Source: Paramecium octaurelia (taxonomy: Eukaryota; Ciliophora; Oligohymenophorea; Peniculida; Parameciidae). Taken from it: DNA of 64,000 nucleotides. Positions 1 through 11,924 of the stretch are shown here, piece after piece. The stretch spans positions 434,001 to 498,000 of the forward strand of contig CAJJDP010000010.1 in NCBI GenBank assembly GCA_905182995.1. Direction: 5' to 3'. The notes below the pieces were generated by a model. That model did no database searches. It was given only the letters and a program-made list of their open reading frames with translations, and had not been told where the DNA came from. The translations under genes were made by a program, and so were the position numbers. Position 1 is the stretch's first letter. Each line of letters begins with the position of its first letter.

Positions 1-555
1 CTACTCAAAGAGGTTCTAATAGCTTAAAAGACTTATTATTCATCAGCGACGTCAGTAATTTCCCATACTTTTTGTTCGTCTAGTAAGTCCAATGCCTTTT
101 TCAATGCTGTCTCATAACCAACCACAATTTAGCTAAATGAATGAATTATTAGTATTACCTTGGATGTAATCCTAGTTTAATTAAACTTTCAGCTTATTAC
201 AATAACTCTCCAGCTAGAGTAATAACAAAATTGGTAGCATCTCCTTATTCAGTCTCTTGCATTTTGGCTGCCATAAGGATCATCTTGGCGGCAGGATGTT
301 GGATTTCCATTTCTTTGAGGATTGTTGCTGCATCACTTGTAACAAATATTTTATCAATATGATTCACGACCATTTTCTTCATTCCATTTGGACCCAATGA
401 AGTTTTAGTCATGTTGGAGATTTCTTTGCATGCTTAAATATTTTTTAGGATGGCTTCTTCTAATCCTTGATAATGGCGAGCCCCCTGAGAAAGGTTAATA
501 CTTTTTATCATACTTCTTTGAGCATCGATTGGAAACCTGCAGCTGTGGATAGCAT
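1..555 (-). CDS. CCT8: CCT8, chaperonin TCP-1 theta subunit, N-terminal part (cut by window edge)
   Basis: Theta subunit of the cytosolic TRiC/CCT folding ring, which folds actin, tubulin and WD proteins using ATP. Read on the minus strand from the ATG at 555, it shows the group II chaperonin N-terminus: the nucleotide-binding TSLGPNGMKKMV, then FVTSDAATILKEMEIQHPAA and the catalytic-loop GDATNF. The theta-specific run KEGARHYQGLEEAIL near the start separates it from other CCT subunits. Two short introns are visible: 485-513 (29 nt) and 133-158 (26 nt). Both restore frame exactly into conserved sequence. In-frame TAA/TAG fall at Gln positions. The gene runs off the left edge, so the intermediate and apical domains are missing here. 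It is divergent from the PX gene, with 52 bp between start codons. Confidence 0.93.
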
Positions 556-607
556 AAATTAGATAATTTAATTTTTAAATAATTGCAAAAGAAATATTTA
601 ATATTAA

Positions 608-2661
608 ATGCCAATTTTGAATGCTTTAATTGTATTTAGTTATTTGCTTCCAGCTTCAATCAGCGTTCTCTATATTATAGGAATGGCAGCAAGATTCTTT
701 GATTTGCGATCCAATATTCAAGCTTAACCGCTCCCTTATAATTACTCAATCATTTTGCGGATTACACTATTAACTTTAGATATTAGTAAATTTATTAACT
801 ACTCAGAGCTGCTGAATTCGTTGAATTTATTCTAATGATATTTTAAAGCGACGAAAAAAACTATTTCATCTCTGGAGTGCTCTTTGTAAACATTTCAGCA
901 ATTATCATGCAAATTATTTTAATGGTATGATTCATTTAATTTTAGACATACGAATACAAGAAATAAGTACCAATGTTCTTTGCTCACAAAATATATTGGG
1001 TCTTAAATTGGTTGTTTTTAAGTGTCACTCTTACATTACTCATTTTCTATGTAGTATTTTCATTAATTACTCTAGTAAGGGAAGATATTTGAATACACTT
1101 TGCTTGTGTTTCGAGTTCTTGATTATACAATACTTATCATCTTTACTCTCTTCATTAGACGATAGGACATAGCAGAATTTGAAACCTTGGGCTTTTGGAG
1201 GAGTGAATTACCGATGATCGATTTATCAGAATCTCAAAGACACAGGACATCAACAGTGAATAGTATTTTAGATACTTAATTTAGATTCCCAAAGCTCCTT
1301 TTTACTAAAAATAGATGTCAAGAAATAATGGAATATAGTAGATGACGATATAGAAGTTAAAATAGACGTGTAATTAATAGTTAATTATCATTTAAAGCAT
1401 AATCGTTGGAGCAGATAAACAATACAAATTAAAAAAGAGGCTATCTGAGATCTTCTATCATCATCAATAGTATATATTCGAGAACAACGATTACTTTGAC
1501 CAACATTCTAATGATTTATTACAAATCAATTTCCTAATGAAGTAGATGCAAGAGAGCTAGGACTTAGTGCTAATTAATTAAATTCAGAAATACTTTAATT
1601 TTATCGTAAGTAAATTGGAATTGATTACACCTTCCTTTGTCGAATTCATTTAATTGCAACATTCAGAGAGAATGCTAATTGAAGAAATGAAATTAGCAAA
1701 CCACTCCTAAAACTTGCATAAATCCTCTATGATAATCCGTAAGAATTAACCAAATAAGAAATATAAATGGGATATCCAATCGTAATATTTGCCGTATTTA
1801 GATGTTCGAATTACGGAGTTTCAAACCATTAAAAATCTTACAGAAACTTATGTACAATACACATTGATGACACAATTTGAGGATGAGACTCTTATGGTTT
1901 AAAGAAGATTTAAGGAATTCTATGAGTTTAGTGAACTTATGAAAAATATCGCAGAAGTCAAAAACTTTCCTCCTTTCCCTCAAAAGTCATTGATTAAGAT
2001 GTCAAATGAAGAAATAGAGGAGAGAAAGTAGGACTTAGAGATTTTTATGAAAGTATTGTTGAATGACCGTTAATATCACGTCTCTGCTCTATTCAAGTTC
2101 ATTGGAATGTCTCAATATTTAGAAGATCAAGTTAGGAACTTATAAGCCAAAGTAATTAAGGAGAGTGAATTGATAGTCAAATTGAACATTAAAAATACAG
2201 GATTTGAGGAGGTTGTGGGAAAGGATGGTGAAAAATTCATTAGATACTCATTTGTCATCGGATCAGGGGATTCAAAGCATTCTATTTGGAAGAGATTCAG
2301 CCAATTTGATGAACTACATAGTATTTTGAAATAGAGGTATGAGAACGTATGAGATTCTATTTTTAGATATCCCTTAGTGCCTTAATTGCCTTATAAGACT
2401 ACTGCGGCATTATAGTAGATAAATCCGAATGTGAGATGCGTGAATCTCTAATAATATTTGCTTGATTTAATAAAGGTACCTACGATAGGTGAGAATGCTC
2501 ATTTGAGGTAGTTTTTAGAGGTGAGAAGATTTGAATTTAATGTGAATGATTCTGGATTTGAAGGATCCTATTCTTAATTTGATAACATTTTGTAAAAATT
2601 AGATAATAATAATAAAGATATAGAATAATTGGAAAATATGCACAATAGATTGTGGTAATGA
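608..2661 (+). CDS. Multi-pass membrane protein with two tandem PX domains
   Basis: Predicted 635 aa after removing six introns of 21-30 nt. Roughly residues 1-170 hold several hydrophobic spans ending in WRSELPMIDLSESQR, a layout reminiscent of the extra N-terminal membrane domain of ABCC transporters, although no ABC domain follows. The C-terminal half holds two PX-like phosphoinositide-binding modules. The first has RRFKEFYEFSELM and FPPFPQKSLIK, then a helix ending ALFKFIGM. The second has WKRFSQFDELHSILKQRYP, PQLPYKT and a leucine-rich helix ending LRQFLEVRRF. PX domains bring proteins to endosomal membranes, so a role in endosome or vacuole traffic is inferred. Two introns use non-TAG acceptors (GAG, AAG). 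Start chosen as the first ATG opening the hydrophobic N-terminus. Only 27 bp separate its stop from the next ATG. Confidence 0.7.
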
Positions 2662-2688
2662 AATTATATAATATAAACAATATCTTTA

Positions 2689-4052
2689 ATGTTTAGATTT
2701 CATCGCATACCCAAATATTTCCTTTCTCTCCATGAGTATTAAACAGCAGAATTTTTCAAATCGTTTTAACTTCCCATCCCTCCTGGAAAGATTTGCAAAA
2801 CTCCAGATGAAGCTTACAAGGCAGCTTTAAAAATCATTTAGGAGGGATCAGAAAGAAACTCCTTCACAGATTTGGTTGTAAAGGCATAATGTCACACTGG
2901 TGGAAGAGGCAAGGGATATTTCAAAGAGAACGGATTTAATAGTGTACCTGTGAATATCTATTTAGGGAATTCACATAGTGTCAAATCCTGAAGATGTAAA
3001 GGAATACGCTAGTAAAATGTTGGGAAACACATTGATAACCAAATAAACAGGAAGTTTGGGAAAGAAGTGCGAAATGGTTTACGTAGTAGAAAGAAATTTC
3101 CTAAGAAAGGAATTGTATTTGTCAATACTCTTGGACAGAAATACAGGAGGTCTAGGGATTGTAGCTTCAGAAAAGGGAGGCATTCACATAGAGGAGAGTG
3201 ATCCCAATTATATCAAGAAATTCTCAATTGAAATGCCCAGCAATGTAGATGAGATTGATTTTTCCATTTATGAAAATGTCTCAAAAGTCTATAAATTGAA
3301 TCCCATCTAGCATAATCAGATGAAAGATGTAAGCACCATTGTATTCATATTTAGATTTTGAAGAAAATGTTCGATATCTTTTTATAAACTGATGCCACAT
3401 TGTTGGAGATAAATCCACTTGGTATTGATTTGTAAGGAAATTTGATTATTTGTGATCAAAAACTTAACATTGATGATAACTCATAATTTAGACAACATGC
3501 TATCTTTCACATGGAGGATGTCAGATAAAAAGATTGGAAAGAAGTAGAGGCTTAGAAACATGGATTGAATTATATTGCTTTAGATGGAAACATAGGTTGT
3601 ATGGTTAATGGAGCAGGATTGGCTATGGCTACAATGGATTTGATTAAATAATATGAAGGATCACCTGCTAACTTTTTGGATGTTGGTGGTAAAGCCACAG
3701 ATTAAGAGATTGTATCTGCACTCAAAATTATGGATAAAGATCCTAATGTTGAAGCCATTCTTGTTAATATCTTTGCTGGTATAGCAAGGTAATTGTATAA
3801 TTATTATTATCAAGGTGTGATTAAATAGTTTTGGGATTATTAAAGGGATTGACAGTTTTAGGTATGAAAAAACCAATGGTGTTGAGAATGAAGGGAACAA
3901 AAGTCGAGGAAGCAAAGAAATTAATAGATGAATCTGGTTTCAACATGATATTTACTGAAGATCTAGATGAAGCTGCAAAGAAGGCTGTTAGAATGGCAGC
4001 AATTTTAAGATTAGCAAAGGAAGCAAATATAAATGTGAATTTAACAAGTTGA
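2689..4052 (+). CDS. SUCLA2: Succinyl-CoA synthetase beta subunit (SUCLA2 type), mitochondrial
   Basis: TCA-cycle enzyme that makes succinate plus nucleotide triphosphate from succinyl-CoA, working as a heterodimer with an alpha subunit in the mitochondrial matrix. Predicted 429 aa. It opens with a basic, aromatic leader ([11 protein letters not shown]), then FLSLHEYQ, the usual beta-subunit start. The ATP-grasp region has [32 protein letters not shown] and EINPLGI. The C-terminal ligase domain has [26 protein letters not shown] and [17 protein letters not shown]. Three introns (22, 26 and 26 nt) all restore frame; the last ends in AAG. Family length is about 400-430 aa, so it looks complete. 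It is convergent with the SEC13-like gene, with 27 bp between stops. Confidence 0.95.
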
Positions 4053-4079
4053 TATAACTTCATTTTCATTTATACATTA

Positions 4080-4962
4080 TCAATAACAATAGCAATCAAT
4101 TGTACTGTATTAACAATTAATCTCTTATTTTAGTGTTTGAGTTTTACTCTAACCATTACTTTCTCCATTCACAGTCATCAAATTACCCAACATATTGAAT
4201 GATACTCTCCAGATGGTCATATTATATTGGATATCTTGAATTTCAACAACCTTATTATTATCCAATCTATTGATTATAAGTTTCCCGTCCTATGCAATTA
4301 ATTATAGATGTTTACATCTCCTCCCGAAACAAGGATATTTAGTAAAGGATGAAATTGGACATCTTTCACTACATCTAAATGACATTGGATTGTGTATTTC
4401 AATTATGGCTTATTATCGTTAGTGAATTCCCAGATTTTAATCAATTTATCAGCGCTGCATGTTGCCAATAATGAACCATCCTAGTTCCAACATAATCCAT
4501 GTATTGTTGATTCATGTGCTTACCATTTATTATCGACATCCCAATTCTTGTTATTATCTAATAATATAACAAATCCATCTGATGTGCCACAGGCCAAAAG
4601 TAATTCTCTTGGCATAAATTAAACACAATTAACACTGCCCTCATTCTAATAACTAGCCACTTTCGACCACTCCTTTTATTCTCTATATATTGATATTTCT
4701 CCATCATAGGATGACGTTGCTATCACGTTGCCAAATCTAGGATGTGACCAAGATATTGAAAATAAAGGAGAATCACGACTATTTTTAATACTCAAACTAA
4801 GTACGTCTTAATTTAAGCAACTTATTATTTTTTTGACACGTCATAGACATTGATATATCCATCGCTTCCGCAGCTTGCTAATTTGTCACCGTAATAATCG
4901 TATTTAATATCATGGATCATGCTTTAATGTCCAGAATTTATCTACACGCCCTCTGTCAACAT
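4080..4962 (-). CDS. SEC13: SEC13-like WD40 protein (COPII coat / nuclear pore)
   Basis: Predicted 276 aa, two 26-nt introns. Near the start it reads GHQSMIHDIKYDYYGDKLAS, followed by CGSDGYINVYDV, the typical SEC13 opening (MIHDAQMDYYG in animals). Further blades carry FSISWSHPRFGNVIATSSYD, LACGTSDGFVIL and HESTIHGLCWNQDGSLLATC. SEC13 is a six-bladed open propeller that inserts into SEC31 in COPII coats and NUP145/96 in the pore Y-complex. It is slightly shorter than animal and fungal SEC13 (about 300-320 aa). The last blade is less standard, so another small WD40 such as SEH1 is possible but less likely given the N-terminal match. Confidence 0.8.
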
Positions 4963-5049
4963 CACACAGATTTTTATTATTTTTATTTATAATTAAACAC
5001 ATAAAGTTTTCACATTATTTTAATACATAACAATTGCAGAAAAACATAA

Positions 5050-7609
5050 TCACATTTCCTTCTGGAATTCTTCAATCAGATACTCTAAAATTTGGTCACT
5101 CAATTCCATTAGATATTCAGTTCTATCATCCTCAATCAAATTCCAATTATATTCCTATTCTTTCAACTAAAATATATTTGTAATATTGTACATCCTCTAC
5201 AAGTAACTTATACAGTTGCTCATCTCTAATCAAAGTCAAATTATCGAATTAGACATTCGTATCCACTAACAAAGGGTTTTCAACTAAATTTAACTGCTGC
5301 ATCAGCATTAATAAATTTTTCTCCTCTATTATTTCTTATTTCTCTTATTTGACCATTTCGAATTCTTCTGGCTCATAAAAGCCACACAAAACTTTACTCT
5401 CTTTTAATACTACTGATTTCACTTTTTCCAATATTTATACTAAGCTTTCATTAGATATTCTCTATAAATTTAAGCTACTTCGTTCCCATGGATATTTTAT
5501 ACCAGAATCTAAAAGATTTAATTAAATTATTACTGTAATAGTAAGGTCTATAACTATTTAAAGCCTCATTGCAAGCATCGAAAATAGCTTTATTATGAAT
5601 ATGTTGCAACTCTAGAATAGCACATTCTACCTCATCGTTATTGTCTGTTTCAGGTATTCTTTTATTTTCATATTCAACAAAAATGGCTTCATCAATTGGA
5701 AAAGCGATTGAGGTTTGGAATTCTTTATGATCATTATCATTGTCAATATCGTAGCCTTCGTTTCCATGTATTAATTTCAATCTTTACTTAGGTGTAAATC
5801 CAAAAGGAGTATTCAAATTCTCAATTAAAGATTTCTTATGATTTTCCAGTATATATTTAAATAGGCTATCTAAATATTCTGAGATATCAGACATGGAAGT
5901 AGGAACACAAGGAGTTTATTCTTAATTCACAATAAGGTTTGAAATTATTAAGTAAAGATCCTCCCTTTTATTCAACATCTCTTCAGAAAAATCTATGATC
6001 ATTTCATTTAAAACTTCAGCAGTTATTAAATCAACATTCTTTTAGATATCCCATTATGATTTATAATTTTGTTGTTTTTCTTTTAGGGCATTGAACTATT
6101 CATCTATATATTCTTAGATCTTTTAAATTTATAAGCTATATTATTGATCAGACGAGAGTTCTGCAGAAGCAATGAGTATATCTGTTTGTATTTTTTTTAA
6201 TGTTGTTATTTCTCTCATATGACCAATCTCAAAAGCCTTTTTTGTATTTTATAAATCTTCTAATTCTCTATTTAGCCATTCTTGAAGTATTTAGTGATCC
6301 TTTTCTGCAGTTTACTTTAATTCAACATCGTATCTGAGGTATAAGGCTTCTTCTCTGTACTTTGATATTAAGCTTTCTTCTTATTATATTCGTTATTATA
6401 ATTACAACACATTGGCTTTAGTAAGATCCTCACTCAATTTCTTTTGATGATTGCTTGTGCTTTTTTCCTAGTTGAATTAGTTTTCACTTTTTCTTTCTGA
6501 AATATTTTCAGATAATATCTTGTGATTTTAAATTATCGATATAATTTATTATTGCATCTATTTGTTGATATTTGAAATGTCTTTATCTTTAACTATTCTT
6601 TAGGTAAAGAGATTCCAATTTTCAAATTCTTAATTTAATTAATTCACAATAGGCTAGGATTCTTCTGAAAGGGTGGAACTTCTAATATTAGAAATGAGAG
6701 TTTATTTTTCTCCTCCTTAGCTAAAAAGAAAGCCATCCTCAAAATTGTTAGGAGATATTTATTATGAGACTTGTTATTTGGGTTCCCAATCTAAGCTCAT
6801 TTATTATAATTTAGTTTAAGAATAATTCTGCTTTTCCTTTTTCTTTTTAAAGTCTTTCCATTGATTTTATATTAATAAGGCTGCTTAATTTAAATAAAAT
6901 TCGTTCTGAGCTTCTTCTTCAATAATATTCATTTAGATTTGGTTTTCAGTTTACGCCTTATAAGATTATTAATGCTTAGCTACTTCCTATTAGAATTAGG
7001 CGATTTAATCAATTTAGATTTTTTCATATCTTTTGGAAATTTCTTGAAACCTTTCAATAATTTCATTTATTTTTTATTTTTTCAGTTTATTTTTCATTGA
7101 CATTTTCTATTTAGCTTTTTTAGCATTTTCAAATATTTTTTTAGTTTTTAATTGTAGTTTTTATAGATTGAGTAATCTAAAATCATATAAAACTCTGAAT
7201 AATACTTCTTTTATTTATCATGCAAAATCTTCTATTAGAAAAGCCTTTCTATTAAAATTTCAGATTATTTTTTTTCCTTCATAAATTATTGTATTGACTA
7301 TTTTTTAAGACGTTTTTATTTTTCAGTGAATAAAGGTGAGCTCTGATTGGGATTCTTTGTGCCTTCCTAATTTTTTTATGTCTTATTACTTTTTCTGGAA
7401 GATTTCAACTCTTCAGGAGACATAGTTCGTTTGGTTTCGATTGTATTTTAAGTAGATTTCGTAGTACCTGTTATGGGACTTCGCTATGATAAAATTTAGT
7501 TGGTTGTCTTGAGTGTTCTTTGTGTAGAAATGGGGGGAATCTCTTATAATTTTTAAGTAGATTTGAGAGACTTTTTTTTCTTGTACACTTTTCCCTGTTG
7601 ACCTTGCAT
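5050..7609 (-). CDS. Large coiled-coil protein, function unknown
   Basis: About 820-835 aa. The first ~100 residues are basic, rich in Lys, Ser, Thr and Pro (opening MQGQQGKVYKKKKSL). A long Gln/Glu/Lys-rich helical region follows, for example KLSEDLTKANVLQLQQRIQQ and WLNRELEDLQNTKKAFEIGH. The C-terminus is more globular and acidic (KLIHGNEGYDIDNDNDHKEF ... ending YLIEEFQKEM). Two introns (28 and 25 nt) were located in the 3' part. The span minus these is not a whole number of codons, so at least one more remains unresolved, probably near the acidic/coiled-coil junction. No domain recognised; a cytoskeletal or basal-body scaffold is only a guess. Gln reaches high density, much of it encoded by TAA/TAG. 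Divergent from the next coiled-coil gene (84 bp apart). Confidence 0.72.
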
Positions 7610-7693
7610 GTTAATAACTGTCTTTTTGGAGGTGGAGTGTAATTTACAAATTATATATATTAACGAACAAATTAATATTTATACAAATTCAAA

Positions 7694-10600
7694 ATGAGCA
7701 AGGTTCAATTCATGGATCAATTATTACGAGATTTCAGGGAAGTCAGTGCTGTTTAACAGAAGTCATCTGTCAATGAGTCTTTCTTGAAGGAAGAGAGCAC
7801 AGGCCCTTAAATCATACTAACCAATAATAAAAACAGATTGAAGTTGAAAGAATATAGTAAAAAGTTAAGCCATTACAAATAAGAGATGGTTAACATTTCA
7901 AATTAGATTGATTTGGAATATGCAAGATTCAAGGAATCCAAAATATCAATGGCAACAATCATAACAAGAGAGATCAATAAATTATAAAAACAAGATGAGG
8001 ATCAAATCAAAGAAATGCTAGTTTTCGTAAGAAAATTAATTGAATTTAATCAAAAGATAACTCTTGAAATTGAAAACGTGTTTGAAAAGTATTGATAAGT
8101 GCCCTATATCATATTAGTCAATAAACAGTGTCATCTCAAGAGGTTGAGGCTGCTGCTCAAGTGTTCCAAGAGGTCGAACAACAAGTGTTAGCTCTAAAGG
8201 ATAAAAGATTGGATCTAGGCTCTATGGACTTTAAGTTATTGTCCATGAGTGAATACAATAGAATCACCTTACAATTATAAGAATAGAAACTAAACAATTA
8301 AGAATATTAAAATAGTCTATTTAAAAATGAATAGAAAATAAATCTGATGTTAAGTCAATAATTGGAGGAGAAAAATCAAATCATTCATTAATTATAAAAG
8401 AATTCCTTATGGGAACAATGGAGAGATCTAGAATAATTGATATTCAATCAACTAGAGAGATTTCGAATTCCGTAACCAAAATCAGATAGCAATCTAGTTA
8501 ATTATGTGTTTGACTATTTAGACCAATTGGTTTATAATCAAGAATGTGAAATTAAAGATTTATAAGATTAGATTTTCAAATACCAGAAAGAAATTGATGA
8601 AGTAAAATAGGAGAATGAAATTATCATCAAGGAGAATAAGCAGATCCAAAACTAAGTAAAACTAAGAATTGATGAGAAACATTAAGAAAAATTGCAGCTT
8701 CAAGATGAAATGAAGAATATTCTGAATAACAGTATTGAAGTTGAAAAAGAGAATTAAGTATACAATAATCAATTATAAATGTATACTCATCAAATTAAAC
8801 AACTTCAGAAGAGCAACACCAATTTGTATAAGGAATTGCAAAAATACAAAAATGATGTCAATGAATTAAATGATATTAGAGTGAAATTAGAGGAGCAATG
8901 TGAAAAACATTTATCAATCATTGAAAGACTCAATAAATAGAATAATGAATTAGAATCCATCTTATACTAATCCAAAAATAATGAAAATGATGAAGTCAAA
9001 CAATATATTCATTTATCCAAATCTCAATCCAATAGAATTCAACAATTAGAATCTGAATTATATAATACTCAATAACAGAATTCAAACTTATCAGATAGAT
9101 AGAAAGAATAAGATGAGTAATTGCAATAATTAAGAAACTAAATTTTAGACCTTTAAAAGTCAATTCTTAATCAAGAAAATGAAATTAAGAAATAACTGAA
9201 ACTTAATGATGCATTGTAGAAATAATTGAAAGAAAGTTATGAACTAAATAATACATAAAATTCTGATTTTAAAGAATTAGATGAAGAAATTAAATATTAA
9301 ATTAAATACAATGAACTTCAAAAAGAATACAAAGAATATAAAGTGTAAACAGAAAATAGATTAAAAAAAGCATTAACATCGTCTTAGGAACTTTAATAAA
9401 GGTTTCAGATCTAGGAGTAGGAAAAGTTGTTAGAGAGTCATAAATTGATTGAAAAAGAAACAACTCTCAAGAGTGAAAATCAAATCTTAAATCAGAAACT
9501 CAATATGTTACAAGAGTAATTGAAATAATAAGAAATCAATTAATTAAATGAAATCAAAGTTACTAAGCTAGCATTAGAATAAACATAGGTTTAATACCAA
9601 TAGTAATCTTAATTATTTGATAAATTGAAACTTTAAGCTTCATAATTAGAACGAGTAATCATTTTATCTTATATTTTAGGCTGTGCTAGATAAATAGACA
9701 TTGATCTAGCAACTTTAAGATGAACTAGATAGTAATTCTGCTTAATATGAATAATAAGTCAATGAAATTCAATAGGAATATAATTGTGTTGTTGAAGTAC
9801 TAATTTAAAATTAAACTTAGGAAAAATAATCTCAAATCACATCATTATAATAGACAATTTCCAACTAAAAACATGAGATTATGCTTTAACAAAGATAAAT
9901 TGATTAGTTAGAATTTTAGAAACAATAAGATTTATTGTAATACAAAATTGAGAATGATAAGAAGTCTCTGTAATTTGCAAAGGAATTAGAGTAAGTCAAG
10001 GATGTCTTGAATTCTTCTGTAAGCTTTTAGCAAATAAAAGAAAATGAAAAATCGTTTTAGAAAAAAGTGTCATAAGTTTAGGAATCTTCTAATAAATCTA
10101 TAGTTCAAACCCAATAAAAATATGAATAGATTATTTAAGACTTAGTTAAATAATACGATAAATAAATAAACTACTTGTAGGACTAATTACAACTCTAAAA
10201 TAGATTGGATTTTTAATAAAACCGCAATAGTTAAAAACCCCCAAGAGGTTAACACAAGAGTCCTAATTGCTATACTAATTCTCCAGCCTCATCTATATAA
10301 CAAAGCTTTTACAGAGAAGTGGCTAAATTCTCAAAAGATTTAGATGATTCCTAAGAGTCTAATTCTCAAAAAAGGGCAACAGGAGTCATTAAATAAAATA
10401 AACATATTTTTATTGAAGATGATAACAATACAAGTTAGGAATAAACTTCATCTGTTTAAAATTATAGCAGTTCTGGAAGAGTATAAATACATGATCATGC
10501 TGTACAAACAGATTAATAAAATGAAGATATCTTCCCTCCTTTTGATCATAGGATCTGTTTAAGGTGTAAAAAAAATGATATGATTGCTCCAAATTTTTGT

Positions 10601-10949
10601 AAATTCAAGGAAGTCAATTAATTTACAGACTTAAGCAACGTAAATTTATATTTATATTTTATAGAGTTAAGGAAGCGCAAGTAGGTTAAAATCATCAAGA
10701 GTGTTAAAAGAACATATATATGGAAGTAATTTAAGTTGGAGATAAAGGGAAACTAATTCAATCACTAAGTCAAACTATTTTTCTATTGGAGAAAAAACAT
10801 CATAAGGAATCAATACAATTTTAAGCTTAATAAATATAGAGAATACCTAATTTAAAAGAAGTGCTAGTTAAACAAGAAATAAAAGAAACTCAGAAAGTTT
10901 GTCAATCTCATTTAGTTCTAAAATGGATACAAACCGAAGTAATTAATGA
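7694..10949 (+). CDS. Very long coiled-coil protein with C-terminal Cys motif, function unknown
   Basis: Predicted 1058 aa with three introns (29, 25 and 25 nt). After a short N-terminus (MSKVQFMDQLLRDFREVSAV) almost the whole protein is heptad-rich coiled coil with Gln, Asn, Glu and Lys, for example LEEQCEKHLSIIERLNKQNN. The last ~170 residues change to a low-complexity Ser/Asn/Pro segment with a short cysteine motif, RICLRCKKNDMIAPNFCKFK (C-x2-C...C), possibly a metal-binding hook, and a basic Ser-rich tail ending SKMDTNRSN. Golgin-, centrosome- or fibre-type scaffolds look like this, but I recognise no family. Head-to-head with the preceding coiled-coil gene, so the 84 bp between start codons must hold both promoters. 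Confidence 0.75.
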
Positions 10950-11114
10950 TTTTAATTAATCAATTTATATTTAATCTTAATTTTTTATTATTAAGTGCCA
11001 TGTACAAAAAGATAATTCTTTAAAATTTATCTCAAGAATTTTAGTAAGCCTTACTATTACGATTCTTAAACACAAATAAATTTAATCAATAGATATTTAA
11101 TATAATAAATAAAT

Positions 11115-11914
11115 TCATTTTTTAGTAAATTAATCCCATAAACCTTTAATTCCGCTTTTTATGTTTTAAAAGGATTCTTTAAGCTTCTCTTCTTTATTTG
11201 CAAAAGATTAAACATTTTGTTATCTTTTTATTTCATTTTCCACTTGTTATCTCTGTCTATCCTGATAGAATTTTCCAGCCATTTCAGCAAAATTCATAAA
11301 TGTATGAACCCTATTAAATTTAGGATCTCCTTTTGTGGCTTATCGAAATGCTTAAGAGAACTAACTAAATTGACCATTTTAAAACATATTCATAAATTCT
11401 TAAGCTTACTTTTGCATTTCTTCCATTTATTCTTTTGAAAATTGTTAGGAATTACTACTACCTTAAATAAATTTTAAGTGATTACTTCTATATGAATATT
11501 GTTGATAAAACCCATTTGGACCTTATTTCCTAATAAATTCTTCATAGTTGTATTGTTATCCATGCTCATTAGCATTTCTTTAACTAGTTTCATTAGTGTT
11601 ATTGCTATAGGATCTGGCTGAATCGTATTATTATTTTTTATGCTTATCAGATAAAACCTAAAATAAATGAGATTAAGTACATCCCAAGCTTCATTTATTT
11701 ATTTAAATTTCTCTTCATTTCCTTTATTGATGTCAGGGTGATATTGTTTAGCTAATTTATAATATTCTTGTTTTATTTTTTGTTCAGGATCTGTAGGTGA
11801 ACTATTTAGGATTTTGTAGTAGTCTTTATTAACATCAAATTGTGGAGGTTAAAAGAAACAATATCGAGGTGTTGGATGAAATGCGAATTTCCAGATTCTT
11901 CGATTAAAAATCAT
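11115..11914 (-). CDS. J-domain (DnaJ/Hsp40) protein, probably mitochondrial
   Basis: Predicted 258 aa with one 23-nt intron. The N-terminus MIFNRRIWKFAFHPTPRYCF is basic, aromatic and free of acidic residues, like a mitochondrial targeting sequence. The J domain follows at about residues 30-95: DYYKILNSSPTDPEQKIKQE, then YYKLAKQYHPDINKGNEEKF with the essential HPD, and INEAWDVLSDKHKKQQYDSA. The rest (~160 aa) is Gln/Asn/Phe-rich, without the Cys-rich zinc region or the classical CTD, so it is a type III J-protein. J-proteins stimulate Hsp70 ATPase and choose its clients. The start codon lies only 10 bp from the start codon assigned to the divergent neighbour at 11925. Confidence 0.85.
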
Positions 11915-11924
11915 AATTAAATTA

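Noticed and set aside
3661..4069. Minus-strand frames across the end of the SUCLA2 gene
   Set aside because: They mirror a strongly conserved plus-strand protein and have no supporting motif.
7694..10949. Coiled-coil gene as a myosin or kinesin tail
   Set aside because: No motor domain on either side; the long heptad region alone is not diagnostic.
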